A DNA stretch of 64,000 bases from Molossus alvarezi (GCA_037176705.1 CM073891.1:95601827-95665826), one strand, 5' to 3'. Positions 1 to 16,108 are shown, counted from the stretch's first letter. The notes: generated by a model from the letters alone, not told the origin. Translations and numbers: made by a program.

Positions 1-357
1 GAGAGCTACCATTATAGTCATAGATAATCACTTTGCAAAAACAGCCTACATTAATCAGAATGATGATAGTTATCTAAAGCTGACACTGTTATACTTTCTT
101 CTTTATAGTTATAAAGGGTTTTAAAAACATGCAGATGGATCTTCACACTTCTAGAAGAATTATGTTTTATTTTTTACGAAATATAAGTATTCCAAAGTAA
201 CTGATTATAAAGGTGAATTTCTATAAAGCAAATCAACTAAGCAATAACTCATAAAATATTTACTTTCAGTGTCTAGAAACATCCTACCTAGCAATAAAAG
301 AGAAAGCAGGAAAATGAGCAAAAGTAAGAGAAAGGAAGAAGAAAATCAGAAAAATCA

Positions 358-887
<530 letters not shown>

Positions 888-1141
888 GCCCTGGCCAGTT
901 TGACTCAGGAGTTAGAGCATCGGTCTGCAGACCAAAGAGTCGCAGGTTTGATTCCGGTAAAGGGCATGTACCTCGGTTGTGGTTCAATGCCTGGCTCTGG
1001 TTGGGGTCGTGCAGGAAGCAACCAACCGATATATCTCTCTCACATTGATGTTTCTCTTTCTCTTTCTCCCTCCCTCCTTCCCTCCCTTCCACTGTGTCTG
1101 AAAATCAATGGAAAAATATCCTTGAGTGAGGATTAAAAAAA
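888..1141 (+). mobile_element. Ves-type SINE, older copy
   Basis: It runs from a gccctggcc head through a TC-rich body to a cttgagtgaggatt tail and A-run. The head shows a tRNA-like A box and a B box ggtttgattcc. This type-1 architecture (gtgaggatt tail) recurs across the window; type 2 instead ends in a (a)atcaataaaaaca tail, and type 3 has an older body with a tgcat-attggttg stretch. Confidence 0.93.
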
Positions 1142-1145
1142 TAAT

Positions 1146-1250
1146 AACCTGTTTTATTTATTCCTATATCTGCAGCACCTAGAACAGTGCCTGGCACATA
1201 GTGGGCACTCAATAAATATTGCTGAATGGCTAAGCAAATGAATGAATATT
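1146..1250 (+). mobile_element. L2 LINE 3' end
   Basis: It contains agcacctagaacagtgcctg followed by gcacatagtgggcactcaat and an aatgaatgaata end, the conserved L2 3' terminus. The shared motif is also found in MIR, but the upstream tatatctgcagcacc context fits L2 better. It lies directly after the first SINE. Confidence 0.65.
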
Positions 1251-2745
<1,495 letters not shown>

Positions 2746-3199
2746 CTAGAGAAGAAGAGGTGGATTATGGATCCATTAAAAGGAAAACAGAACAGAATTC
2801 CAAAACAAACAAAACAAAAAATCCTGTTAGCTAAAATAAATCTAGCCCCTTGTTTCTAAATCTAATTTATTGTCTTCTCCAAGCCAGGGGAGAATATTAT
2901 TTTTATTTTTCTCATTGTCACTAAGTATTAATCTATAAAGAACTATTAATCTAATATTTGAAATAAACCCATTTAGATTTCCACAAGATTATTGTCTGCC
3001 CCCACAAAATGAGTTTTATGGAAAAAAGAAAACATATTACACAAGTGTTTTTTCCTTGTCCTGATAACAACTAATAAATACATAAACACACTTAAAATTG
3101 AGATACGATGTAAATTCTCTATATATGCATCGGCTTTATATTTCTATTGTCTGCATCAAACTATTAGTACAGATTAAATTCCTAAAAAGTAGCTGCCTA

Positions 3200-3387
3200 G
3201 CCTAGCCAGTGTGGCTTAGTGAATTGAGAGTCATCCCATGGACTGAGAGGTCCTGGTTTGATTCCTGGTCAGGGCACGTGCCCGGGTTGCGGGTTCAATC
3301 CCAAGTATGGGGGGTGCAGGAGGAAGCCAATTGATGTTTCTTTCTCTCTCTCTAAAAATAAATCAATAAAAACATATTTTAAAAAAA
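3200..3387 (+). mobile_element. Type-2 Ves-related SINE
   Basis: The head reads gccagtgtggcttagtgaat and the B-box region ggtttgattcc. A short TC stretch and an aaataaatcaataaaaacat tail follow. It is clearly a different subfamily from the gtgaggatt-tailed SINE 11 bp downstream. Confidence 0.88.
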
Positions 3388-3397
3388 GTAACTGTCA

Positions 3398-3640
3398 CCC
3401 TGGCTGGTTTGGCTCAGAGGTTAGAGCATCAGCCTGTGGATCAGTCCCAGCTTTGGTTCCCGCTAAGGGCACGTACCTCAGTTGCAATTTGTCCCGGGCC
3501 CCGGTTGGGGTCATGTGGGTGGCAGCCACTAGATGTGTCTCTCTCACATCAATGTTTCTCTCTCTTCCTCCCTCTCTCCTGCCGGCTCTATCTGAAGATG
3601 AAAATGCAAAAATGTCCTAGGGTGAGGGTTAAATAAAAAA
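3398..3640 (+). mobile_element. Type-1 Ves SINE
   Basis: Head ccctggctggtttggctcag, B box ggttcccgc region, tail gtcctagggtgagggtt. The flanks aaaaaagtaactgtc (before) and aaaaaagtaactgtc (after) form a target-site duplication. Confidence 0.92.
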
Positions 3641-4015
3641 GTAACTGTCTAAAAGCACCTATCACAATACCATGTCCAAACAAGGTAGGGCTGGGGAGAC
3701 CAAGCAGAATACTGAGAGATGTCCAGAAATTTCCCAGGGTATATCCATCTGTGGAATGTGACTGTGTGTTAGACTAAGATTTCTGTAGCCAAATTAACAG
3801 ACACTATTAGGTAAGACAAAATGAAATAATCCTGTTGTCATAGGACTTCACAAAGCCTTTAATATATTATTTAAATCATTTCCCCATTGTAAATGATAGA
3901 CCCTTTTCTGCCAAAGAATATCCCATGGGACTGGCGTTCCACAGAACATATCTTGAACACTGATAATTTATGTAAATTTGTAAACTGAGACCTGGAAAAG
4001 AATAAATAACTTGGT

Positions 4016-4215
4016 GCCCTGGCCAGATGGCTCAGTTAGTTGGAGCATCAACCCATACCAAAAAAAAGTTATGGGTTCAATTCCTGCTCAGGGCGTATAC
4101 CTAGGTTTCAGGTTCAATCTGCAGTCGGGGCGCAGCAACCAATTAATGATCAATTTCTCTCTCTGTCTCAAATCAATGAACATGTCCTTGGCTAAGGATT
4201 AAAAAAAAGAAAGAA
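4016..4215 (+). mobile_element. Older Ves-related SINE
   Basis: Head gccctggccagatggctcag with an inserted A-run in the anticodon-arm region, B box ggttcaattcc, and a short body with tail tgtccttggctaaggatt. It is diverged from the young copies. Confidence 0.85.
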
Positions 4216-4355
4216 AGAATAAGTAAATTGCTTAAAGCCATGGAGCCAGTGAGAGAACTAAAATCTGAAAACAGGTTACCTGTCTATGATCTGAGGATCT
4301 CACTCTTATCTGAGAATCCCCAATCCTTGTAGTTAGGTCAATAAACACACTTTGT

Positions 4356-4580
4356 GCCCAGCCAGTGTGGATCCCTGGTTGAGGTTGACCCCATGCACCA
4401 AGAGGTCACCGGTTCGATTCCTGGTGAGGGCACATGCCTAAGTTGTGGGCCAAATACCCAGTGCAGGGCATGAAGGAGGTGGGCAGTCTATGTTCTCTCT
4501 CATAGATTTTTCTACCTCTCTCTCCCTCTCCCTTCCTCTCTCTAAAAAAAATCAATAAAGAAAAAATATTTAAAAAAATA
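4356..4580 (+). mobile_element. Type-2 Ves-related SINE
   Basis: Head gcccagccagtgtgg, B box ggttcgattcc, tail aatcaataaagaaaaaatat. It abuts a young type-1 Ves copy, so the later element probably inserted into its A-rich tail. Confidence 0.87.
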
Positions 4581-4585
4581 AAATA

Positions 4586-4842
4586 GCCCTGGCCGGTTTG
4601 GCTCAGCGGTTAGAGCGTCGGCCTGCAGTCCAGAGAGACCCGGGTTCGGTTCCCGCTAAGGGCACATATCTAGGTTACAGTTTGTCCCTGGCCTTGGTTG
4701 GGTCGTGTGGGTGGCAACCACTCGATGTGTCCCTTTCACGTCGATGTTTCTCTCTATCTCTCTCCTTCCCACTCTATCTGAACAAAAAATGGAAAAATGT
4801 CCTCGGGTGAGGATTAAAAAAATAAAATAAATAAATAAAATA
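4586..4842 (+). mobile_element. Young type-1 Ves SINE
   Basis: Near-consensus copy: ccggtttggctcagcggtta head, acccgggttcggttccc B-box region, tail gtcctcgggtgaggatt. A (taaa)n-rich tail of about 25 bp follows. Confidence 0.94.
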
Positions 4843-6074
<1,232 letters not shown>

Positions 6075-6088
6075 ATCTACTAAAATCA

Positions 6089-8744
6089 GACTTCCAGTCA
6101 AGATGGCAGTGTAGGTAAATATGGTCTCTCCTCCTTCCACAACCACATCAAAATCACAAATAAACTACAGAACAAATATCCTTCAGAACCGCCTGAAATC
6201 GAGCTGAATGGAAGTCCTACAACTATGAAATTAAAGCAGCAGCCACATCGAGACTGGTAGGAGGGGCGGAGGTGCAAACAGGCTGGTCCCACCCAAACGT
6301 GTGGTGGATAAAAATCAGGAGGACACCTCAGCTGTAAAGGCCCTCCCCTAGGAGTGAGGAGTCCCCATCCCACACCAGGCCCCAACTCAGGGTTCCAGTG
6401 CCAGGAAGAGAAGTCTCCATAACTTCTGGCTGTAAAAACCAGCAGGAACTGAGGGTGAGGGAGGCTGAGGCTGCTGAAGCCCCAGGCAGTTCCCCACACA
6501 TGGCGCATGGACTTACTAGGACTTGCACCTTCCAGGCTCCGGAGTGGGGGAGGCAGTTTTACAGGCACCAGAGACACACAGTGAAGAGATAGAAGGGCAG
6601 CTTTCTTCCAGAAGACTTGCTGGCAGAGGCCATTGTTCCTCTGGTGAGCCCTTCCCTGGGGCGGTAGAAGGCCACCATATCTGGGCCTCCAGCAACCCAG
6701 CTCCCACTGTTTGCCCTGCCCTGGCAATTTCCTGTGGCCCTGCCCCACCCAATTTTCAGGCCCACCCAAGCTGTTTCCAATGGCATTACCATAGGATTGG
6801 CCTGTCTTGGATCCTGCTTCAGATTTTCCTAAAATCTCTCAAACAAGAAGCATCTGGTCTCAGTGAGCCTCACACCTCTCATTAAGTGGCCACAGGCCTG
6901 GTACTAGCAATAGCCAGCCTTGGTTCACAATTTGGCTTTTCCTAGGCACCTCCAAACCCAGCAAAAGCAGCAGCCATCGGCAGATCACTTTGTAGCTTAT
7001 ACCTGGTGGCCCTGGGTAGAACACAGGTAGTGGCTGACCTTGCCCCAAAGCCAGCACACCCAATGGATAGCTTCAGACCACATTGAAGCATCACCACCCA
7101 ACCACCTCCACAAGTGACACACTCAATGAGTGGACTTAGTGGGTATCAGAACTCTGCTGAAGTAAGTCTTGCTCTGTGTGGTGGGTCTCTGCACAGCTGA
7201 TCCTCCAAGGTAGTCAGAGGTCAACAGTGGGCACAGCCAGTCCTCGAAGCTGAGAAGCTTGAGTAAATCCCTCCCATTGACGTGCTAACAGCAATCAAGA
7301 CTCAATCACAACAGAAGGGTAAAAAGTCCACATTAGGGGTACACCACGAGGGTCCAGCTTGGGTGATCAGGAAGGCTGTGCCACTGGATCCTACAGAACA
7401 TCTACTACAATAAGCCACCACAGGAAGCCTAGGAGACATAGCAACTCTATCTAATACATAGAAACAAACACAGGAAAGCAGTCAAAATAAGAAGACAAAG
7501 AAACATGTCTCAAAAGAAAGAAAAGAACAAAACTGCAGGAAAAGAACTAAACAAAATGGATATAAGCAATCAATCAGATGCAGAGTTCGAAACACTGGTT
7601 ATAAGTAACTTAAGGAGAACTTCAAGGAACTTAAGGAGAACTCTAAGGAACTTAATGAGAACATCAACAACATAAAAAACGCCAATCAGAAATGAAGGAT
7701 GCACTAACTAAAAAAATAAATAAATAATGTATATGAAATCAATAGTAGAGTAGGTAAAGCAAGAAGCAAACCATCAATTTAGAATATAAGGAAGCAAAAA
7801 ACACTAAATCAAAACAGCAAAAAAAAAAAAAAAATCCAAAAAAATATAGTGTAAGGAGCCTCTGGGACAACTTCAAGCGTGCCAACATTTGCATCATGGA
7901 AGTGCCAGAAGGAGAAGAAAGAGAACAAGAAATCGAAAACCTATCTGAAGAAATAATGATAGAAAACTTCCCCAATTTGGTAAAGGAATACCAGTCAAGG
8001 AAAAATGAAGAGTCCCAAACAAGATGAACCCAAAGAGGTCCACACCAAGACATATCATCATCAAAATGCCAAAGGTTAAAAACAGAGAGAGAATCTTAAA
8101 AGGAGGAAGAGAAAAGCAGTTCATTAGCTACAAAGGAGCTCCCATAAGACTGTCAGCTGATTTCTCAAAAGAAACTTTGCAGGCCAGAAAGGAGTGGCAA
8201 AAGATATTCAAGGTAATGAAAAGCAACGACCTACAACCAAGATTACTCTATCCTGCAAAGCTATCATTTAGAATTGATGGCCATATAAAGAGTTTCCCAG
8301 AAAAGAAAAAGCTAAAGGAGTTCACCACCACCAAACCAGTATTATATGAAATGTTGAAGGGTCTTCTTGAAGGAGAAGAAAAACAAAAATATGAACAATA
8401 AAATGGCAATAAATACATGTCTATCAACAAGTGAATCTACAAACAAAATGAGCAAGCAGAATAGAAACAGACTCATAGATACAGAGAACTTTTTGTTGTG
8501 TGCCAAATGAGAGGGGGCTGGGAGGATGGGTGGAAAAGATGAAGGAATTAAGTACAAATTGGTTGTTAGACTGATGAACCTCAAAGGGAAGGGGGGAGGG
8601 AGGGCGGGATTAGATAAACCAATGGACACAGACAATAGTGTGGGGAAGCCACGAGGGGGTGGGACTGGAGAGGAGGGGGTTAATGGGTGAAAAAAAGGGA
8701 AGACATTTGTAATACATTAAACAATAAAGATCAGTTTAAAAAAA
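6089..8744 (+). mobile_element. Half-L1 (HAL1-type) copy A, structurally complete
   Basis: The element starts with an L1-type leader (cttccagtcaagatggcagt), has a 1.4-kb GC-richer 5' leader and a decayed ORF1. From the ORF1 stop at 8401 it runs, through about 40 bp like the start of ORF2, into a purine-rich 3' UTR ending acaataaagatcagttt plus A-run. No ORF2 body is present. A 14-bp target duplication, atctactaaaatca at 6075-6088 and atctaccaaaatca at 8996-9009, flanks it, so the missing ORF2 was already absent when it inserted. A Ves SINE (8751-8990) later inserted inside the downstream duplication. HAL1s are known L1 derivatives that keep ORF1 only; assignment to a named HAL1 family is inference. 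Confidence 0.85.
7506..8401 (+). pseudogene. Decayed L1 ORF1 in half-L1 copy A
   Basis: It starts at an ATG (MSQKKEKNKT...) and loses frame within about 35 codons. The C-terminal half stays open from 8024 to the stop at 8401. That part shows the L1 ORF1p signature NPKRSTPRHIIIKMPKVK, then IRLSADFSKETLQARKEW and LLYPAKLSF, the RNA-binding and C-terminal domains of the L1 RNA chaperone. Frameshifts upstream mean no intact protein. Confidence 0.85.
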
Positions 8745-8750
8745 TCTACT

Positions 8751-8990
8751 GCCCTGGCTCAGCGGTTAGAGTGTCGGCCTGCGGTCCAGAGAGACCCGGA
8801 TTCCATTTCTGCTAAGGGTGGGTACCCCAGTTGCAGTTTGTCCCTGACCCTGGTTGGTTATGCAGGTGGCAGCCACTCAGCCACTCAATGTGTCCCTTTC
8901 ACATCGATGTTTCTCTCTCTCTCTCTTCCTCTCTCTCCCTCCCACCCTATCTGAACCAAAAAATGGAAAAATGTCCTTGGGTGAAAAAAA
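8751..8990 (+). mobile_element. Type-1 Ves SINE inside the half-L1 target duplication
   Basis: The head is missing about 9 bp (gccctggctcagcgg). The tail is gtccttgggtgaaaaaa. Its own target duplication aaaaaatctac (8739-8749 and 8991-9001) overlaps the first half of the half-L1 duplication, so it inserted after copy A. Confidence 0.9.
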
Positions 8991-9009
8991 AAAAAATCTA
9001 CCAAAATCA

Positions 9010-9762
9010 ACCATTACCACAATAACTAGACACAGAATAAAATTATTTAAGAAGAATTTTATATAGGTGAACAGACATAATAAAACAAATATAGTAAAAT
9101 ATTAACGGTAGAATTTAGGTAGTAGGCCTACAGATATTCACCAATAAAATCATTTCACCTTTGCTGCATATTTGAAATTTTTCATTAAAAAACAGAGATC
9201 ATTTACATTTCAATATTTATTAAGTATTTCTTATTTCAATACACTGCTATGAGTAAACAAAAGCTTACCAATTGTGAGATGATTAAGGGCACGTATAAAA
9301 ACCTTGGACCATGAAATCTGAAAAAAAAGTCCTTAGTACCACTGAGAATTACTGATCTAGTTCAACCTCCTTACTTTAAGATGAAGACATTAAAGTGAAG
9401 GAGTAAAGAGGAAAGGAAATAATGGCTGTCTTAGATGAGATAAGGAATTAAAAAAGCACTATACACCTACAGGCACAGGGAATTACCCACAAGGGAAATG
9501 ATGATGTCACAGAACTAGCAAAGGGAAGAAAAAAATCAAGCAAGTAGAACCATTTAAACCAGAGTGGCCTGCTTTTATTTACATTATCAGGTTTCTGAGT
9601 AAGATGTAATTAAATATAGGATTCATCAGTTTAAAAAAAGTATTGAAAGCCACTAGATCACTAAGGTTCTGCAGAGACACAAAATATTTTATACTATTTC
9701 TAGTATATTTTCTTCTAAGCAATTAAATTATTTCTAAATTGTCTTTTAAAATCAGTAAAATA
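9010..9762. other. Unique intron 8 sequence
   Basis: AT-rich sequence without a recognisable repeat or reading frame. Confidence 0.5.
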
Positions 9763-10010
9763 GCCCTGGCCGGTTTGGCTCAGCGGTTAGATTGTCGGCC
9801 TACAGACCAAGGGGTCTCAGGTTCAATTCATGGTCAGAGGCACGTGCCTGGGTTGCAGGTCTGATCCCCTGCCCAGGTCAGGGGTAATGGGGTCCTTTCT
9901 CACATCAATGTTTCTCTCTACCTCCCTCCTTCCCTTCCATTCTGTCTAAAAGTCAATGGAAAAATATCCTTGGGTGAGGAGTAACAAAAAAAAAAGTAAA
10001 AAAAAAAAAA
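9763..10010 (+). mobile_element. Type-1 Ves SINE with type-2-like middle
   Basis: Head gccctggccggtttggctca, then cacgtgcctgggttgcaggt as in type 2, tail tatccttgggtgaggagt. Flanks cagtaaaat and cagtataat may be a decayed duplication. Confidence 0.88.
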
Positions 10011-10236
10011 GCAGTATAATTAATATAAAGAAAAACATGTATGTATGTGGGAGGAAAATCATGTTATTCTCCACATCCTCACACAAATATTTCACTTTTG
10101 TGTTAATTTTAATCCAACTACACATTTTGTTTTTTTCATTTACCATACCAAATATCAATTTCAATAGTCATTATTGAAACTGACTCAATAGTCATTATTG
10201 AGTCATATCAAGGTGTTACATCATAATTGATATGAC

Positions 10237-10434
10237 TTTTTTTAATTGATTTTTTTAGCGAGGAAGGGAGAAAGAGAAACATCACTGTGAGAAATACATT
10301 GGTCAGCTGCCTCCTGCATGCCCCCTAGTGGGGACTGAGCCTGAAACCCGGGCATGTGCCCTGACCGGAAATCGAACCCAGACCTCTCAAGTCCATGGGA
10401 TGATGCTCAATCCACTTAGCAACACAACCCGGGC
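10237..10434 (-). mobile_element. Type-2 Ves-related SINE
   Basis: Reverse orientation: attgatttttttag tail, gcctcctgcatgccccctag body and a head ending acaacccgggc. No clear target duplication. Confidence 0.87.
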
Positions 10435-10725
10435 TTATGTAACTCTTCTCATACTGCTATACGTGGGTTTACCATTTTTTAAACTTTTATAGATATGCTT
10501 TCTATATAAAGTAGCTATTTTTTTCTTCTGCAAAATTATTTAAGGAAAAGTCCCAGAATTACTGGCTCAGCAGATTTAATTCCTTTGTACACAGACCTAA
10601 CATTCTTTATTATACCAGTACGGACTTTTTCAGTTTAAGCTATAGTGACAAAAATCCTACAGATTCCATTAGCTTTATTCTCAAAAGCTTCTCTTCAAAA
10701 TAGGGCTGAAAATAGGAGGAAATCA

Positions 10726-10902
<177 letters not shown>

Positions 10903-10980
10903 TTAAATTAGAGAGAAAAGGAAAATGGAATGGAATAAATTTTATTATTATTAGGGCGATGTAGAAAACATAATATACTT

Positions 10981-11227
10981 TTTTTTTTTTAATCCTCACC
11001 CGAGGACATTTTCCCATTTTTTTGTTCAGGTAGAGTGGGAGGGAGAGAGAGGAACAGAGAGAGAGAGAGAAACATCGATGTGAAAGGAACACATCGAGTG
11101 GCTGCCACCCGCACGACCGACCAGGGCCGGGGACAAACTGCAGGTACATGCCCTTAGTGGGAACCGAACCCGGGTCTCTCCGGACCGCAGGCCGACGCTC
11201 TAACCGCTGAGCCAAACCAGCCAGGGC
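10981..11227 (-). mobile_element. Young Ves SINE next to TNPO3 exon 8
   Basis: Near-consensus copy in the same orientation as TNPO3. It has a perfect 17-bp target duplication, gaaaacataatatactt at 10964-10980 and 11228-11244. Its A-tail end lies 81 bp upstream of the exon 8 acceptor. Confidence 0.95.
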
Positions 11228-11689
11228 GAAAACATAATATACTTTTAAGTAATATAAGTGGAACCAATTAAGCCATATTTTTCTCTAATAGATTTATTAT
11301 CCTCCTACCAAATTATTTTCCCATGTTAGGTCCAAAACTCTATTTAGGATGACTGGTTTTACATTCTGTTTACCCTGGGATAACTTCTCTAATAGTATAC
11401 TAGATTCTGAATTTAGAGAAACAGACAGAAAAATGGAAGTCTCTTCAAGCACTTTTTCCCAAATTCTGAAATCATTACATTTTATGTTTGAGATTAGAGC
11501 ACCTCCAACCAGACAAACCATCTGCAAATCCCTGAACATATCAACCTTACGTCACTTTTATTCACTTGATTTCTTGAATGGGAGAGAAAGGGAAAACAGA
11601 CTTTATCCCAGCTTATTTACTGATAGCACCGTTTAAAGGAGTAATAATTATTATGTAGTGCTATAACTCCTTCCAAAAATGTTTTGAGT

Positions 11690-11864
11690 ATTTTAAATTG
11701 ATTTTTAAAGACAGAGAAGGAGGGAGGGAGCAACATCGACTTATGGTTCCACTCATATATGCATTCATTGGTTTTTTCTTGTAATGTGCCTTGACTGGGG
11801 ATTGAACCAACAACCTTGGTGTAGCAGGATGATGCTGCAACCAACTGAACTACCTGACCAAGGC
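11690..11864 (-). mobile_element. Type-3 (older) bat SINE
   Basis: Body atatgcattcattggttttt and head region ccttggtgtagcaggatgat, ending ctgaccaaggc. Flanking aaaatgttttga repeats (about 11677 and 11865) look like its target duplication. Confidence 0.82.
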
Positions 11865-12815
<951 letters not shown>

Positions 12816-12914
12816 TCAGCCCAAGGGACATGTAGTGATTATCTGCTATGCTATACTCCAATCTCCATGACATCCACCATTGCCTACACCATATACATTT
12901 TTATTTATTATTGT

Positions 12915-13115
12915 TTGGTTAATCCTCATCCGAGGATTTTTTGCATTGTTTTTTCCATTGATTTTTAGAGAGGGGAAGGGGGGGAAGGGGGCTTTGCTGT
13001 GAGAGACACACATCAATTGGTTGCCTCCTGCATAACCCCAATTGTGGCCGAGGATCAAACCTGCAATCCTTTGGTCCACAGGAGACTCTAGCCGCTGAGC
13101 CAAACAGGCCAGGGC
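12915..13115 (-). mobile_element. Ves SINE in intron 6
   Basis: Reverse orientation, tail aatcctcatccgaggat, G-rich purine tract and head complement ctgagccaaacaggccaggg. It occupies more than a quarter of the 719-bp intron between exons 6 and 7. Confidence 0.92.
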
Positions 13116-13444
13116 CTATCATCATATACTTTTATACATGTAAGCAAATGACTCATAAGTCACTTCAAATTCTTAATTACTAAGCATAAAATCACACTTG
13201 ATACACTTCAAAGTTCATCCCTAATGCTTAGAGCCGTACCCCTTTAAGTGTAAAAAATTACTACTTTCCGTGATTACAACCTTTCCTGCTGTATCCAATT
13301 TGCCACTCCAGGTTCAAATGAGAAGAGAGAGCATCTTTAGGATGCAGTGTGTATATTTATAGTCACATAGAATAGATAAATAATAAAAAGTGACTACAAG
13401 AACACAACTGTGTGTGAACCCAGGGTTATTGTCTTAAATACTCA

Positions 13445-13645
<201 letters not shown>

Positions 13646-13713
13646 TTATGATCATTAGGCTGTAATCCAAGTAATATGTAAACAAGTATAGCCTGTTTCT
13701 GAACATGTAATTT

Positions 13714-13908
13714 TTAAATTTTTTTACAGACAGAGTGGGAGGGAGAGAGGGAAGAGAGAGAGATACATTGAGTGGTTGCCTCCCGCATAACCCCAACCAG
13801 GGCCGGGGACAAACTGCAACCAAGGTACATGCCCTTAGCGGAAACCGAACCCAGGACTCTCTGGTCCGCAGGTTTATGCTCCAACCGCTGAGCCAAACTG
13901 GCCAGGGC
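13714..13908 (-). mobile_element. Ves SINE next to TNPO3 exon 6
   Basis: Sense to TNPO3 and slightly 3'-shortened, lacking the gtgaggatt tail. The 14-bp target duplication tgaacatgtaattt is perfect at 13700-13713 and 13909-13922. Its low end lies 92 bp upstream of the exon 6 acceptor. Confidence 0.93.
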
Positions 13909-13922
13909 TGAACATGTAATTT

Positions 13923-14355
13923 AAATGCCTAAAGCCCGATAGCCATGGCCTTCGATGAGACAACATCCATCAATATTCTCAGTGCTATTTCTATTTCCCT
14001 ATATGCCAAGCAAATCAGCCTTTCTGTACTTCAGTCATGATCACATGACTTTTAAAATCCATGTTTATCCATATCAGTCCCTCCAAATAAAATGCCATGT
14101 GTGTTTGCTGCCCTGTTTTAGTCTGTGGAAATTTTTTTCCATCCTTTTTCTGACATTCAAGTTCTATCTAAAATGAAAGGGTCCAACAAGTATCACGACC
14201 TATTACATTATACATCAATGTGGCATTTCAGAATATCAAGGTTAAAGAGAGGTTCTTAAAGCTTCTGGGGAGGAGAGGAGAAGGTAACTTAGAAAGGAGC
14301 AAAAATCAGACAGTTATCCAACTTCCCTTTAGCAATGATGTATGCTAGTATACAA
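13923..14355. other. Unique intron 5 sequence
   Basis: No repeat or gene recognised between two Ves copies. Confidence 0.5.
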
Positions 14356-14372
14356 GAGGCCTTGACATTTTT

Positions 14373-14633
14373 ATTTTTTTATTTTTTTTATCCTCACCTG
14401 AGGACATTTTTCTATTTTTTGTTCAGGTAGAGTGGGAGGGAGAGAGAGGAACAGAGCGAGAGAGAGAGAGAAAAATCGATATGAAAGGAACACATCGAGT
14501 GGCTGCCACCCACACGACCAACCAGGTCCGGGGACAAACTGCAACCGAGGTACATGCCCTTAGTGGGAACTGAACCCGGGTCTCTCCGGACCGCAGGCCG
14601 ACGCTCTAACCGCTGAGCCAAACCGTCCAGGGC
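14373..14633 (-). mobile_element. Young Ves SINE
   Basis: Reverse orientation with near-consensus body. The 18-bp duplication gaggccttgacattttta is found at 14356-14373 and again from 14634. It forms a head-to-head inverted pair with the SINE at 14669. Confidence 0.94.
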
Positions 14634-14668
14634 GAGGCCTTGACATTTTTAAAGGAAAAGAATATTGA

Positions 14669-14892
14669 GCCCTGGCCAGTTTGCTCCGTGGTTAGAGCAT
14701 CAGTCAGCCCATGGACCGAAGGGTCACAGGTTCAATTTCATCACCGGTCGGAATCATGCAGGAAGCAACCAATCGATGTGTCCCTCTCGCATCGATACTT
14801 CTCTCTCTGTCCTCCTCCCTCCCTTCCACACTCTGTAAAAATCAATGGAAAAAATAGCCCCAGGTGAGAATTACCAAAAAAGAAAAAAAAAA
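14669..14892 (+). mobile_element. Ves SINE with shortened middle
   Basis: Head gccctggccagtttgctccg. The segment between the B box and atcatgcaggaagcaacc is deleted relative to other copies. Tail agccccaggtgagaatt. Confidence 0.88.
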
Positions 14893-15493
14893 GAGCAACT
14901 GAAATTAGAGCAAATCAGAAGGTTCGAGAAAGGAGGCTTCCAGGGTTACTATTTAGGAGAGTACAGTTGAGAGGCTGGATAAATTTAGTGAAGGTATATT
15001 AGCCTTTTGTAAAAAATAAAAAACATGGACATTTAGAACACCCTAGGGGGGTGGGGAGAGCTATCTAAATAGGAGAGAACACAGATGCAAATTATTCTTA
15101 GGTTATTCTTAGATTTAGTGGAAAAATATTCATTGTATTACTGTTTTAAAAGTTAAATAATAAATGTTCAGATTTATACTTTTATATATATCAAGCATTA
15201 TATTTTTAAAGTTTTAAAAATAAGAACTATAGGAGAAAAGTTATATAAAAAAGTAGTGGTCCAAAAACAAAGCAAACCAAAATATGGTAAGAATGAGAAT
15301 ATATTTGACCCTGATGCTAGAAAAACTCTTCTAAGTAACAGAGGCGTCCTGACACTGGATTAGTAGAGAAGATAATATAATCCTGGCACACTACTTAGTA
15401 GCTTGTTCCTTACCCCAACCTCAGTTCCCAGAAGTCATCACTCTTTTAAGTTTGAAGTATATTCTAGACTGTCCTCCATTCATATATAATCAT
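14893..15493. other. Unique intron 5 sequence
   Basis: AT-rich sequence; nothing recognised. Confidence 0.5.
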
Positions 15494-15504
15494 GTTTATA
15501 AAAA

Positions 15505-15692
15505 TTTTTTTAATTTTTTTTTTTTTTTTAGAGAAAGAGGAACGGAGAGATAAAATCATCAATTGGCTGTCTCTTGAACACCCCCTACTGGGGACTGAAC
15601 CCAAAACTGGGGATGTGCCCTGACCAGGAATCTAGCCAGGACCTCTCAGTCCATGGGATGATACTCAATCCACTAAGCCACACCAGCCGGGC
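15505..15692 (-). mobile_element. Type-2 Ves-related SINE
   Basis: Reverse orientation with a long T-run, ccccctactggggactgaac body and end ccacaccagccgggc. Duplication gtttataaaaa at 15494-15504 and just after the element. Confidence 0.9.
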
Positions 15693-16108
15693 ACGTTTAT
15701 AAAAACTTTAAACAAACGCGGGACTTAAATTTAAATTTAAATAAATAGACATGGAAACAAAGACAATGACTAGCAAACTAATTATTAGCATCCTTAGATT
15801 CTGATGCAAGCATGACTGCAGAAATATAATAACAATGAAATATAATAACCAAAAATATCTCCTTGAAAAATATGCTTTCCTTCTTTCTTTAATTCAGTGA
15901 TATCAGTCTAGTATTATGTTACCATCTTCTAAATACCTCAACCATTAAACACAGAGCTTCCATACTAATATGTCTTCATGGAATGAAACCATCCGGAAAA
16001 AAAAAGAAAACGTCACTCTCATCTGCAAAGACCTGTTCAATATTTGTGCTTGAGATACTGCTACCTTTCTTGTTCTTTACTTATTCCTACCATCAAAAAT
16101 GACAACTA

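Noticed and set aside
6098..6769. 223-codon open frame on the minus strand
   Set aside because: It is antisense to the GC-rich 5' leader of half-L1 copy A; low stop density there explains its length. No known domain.
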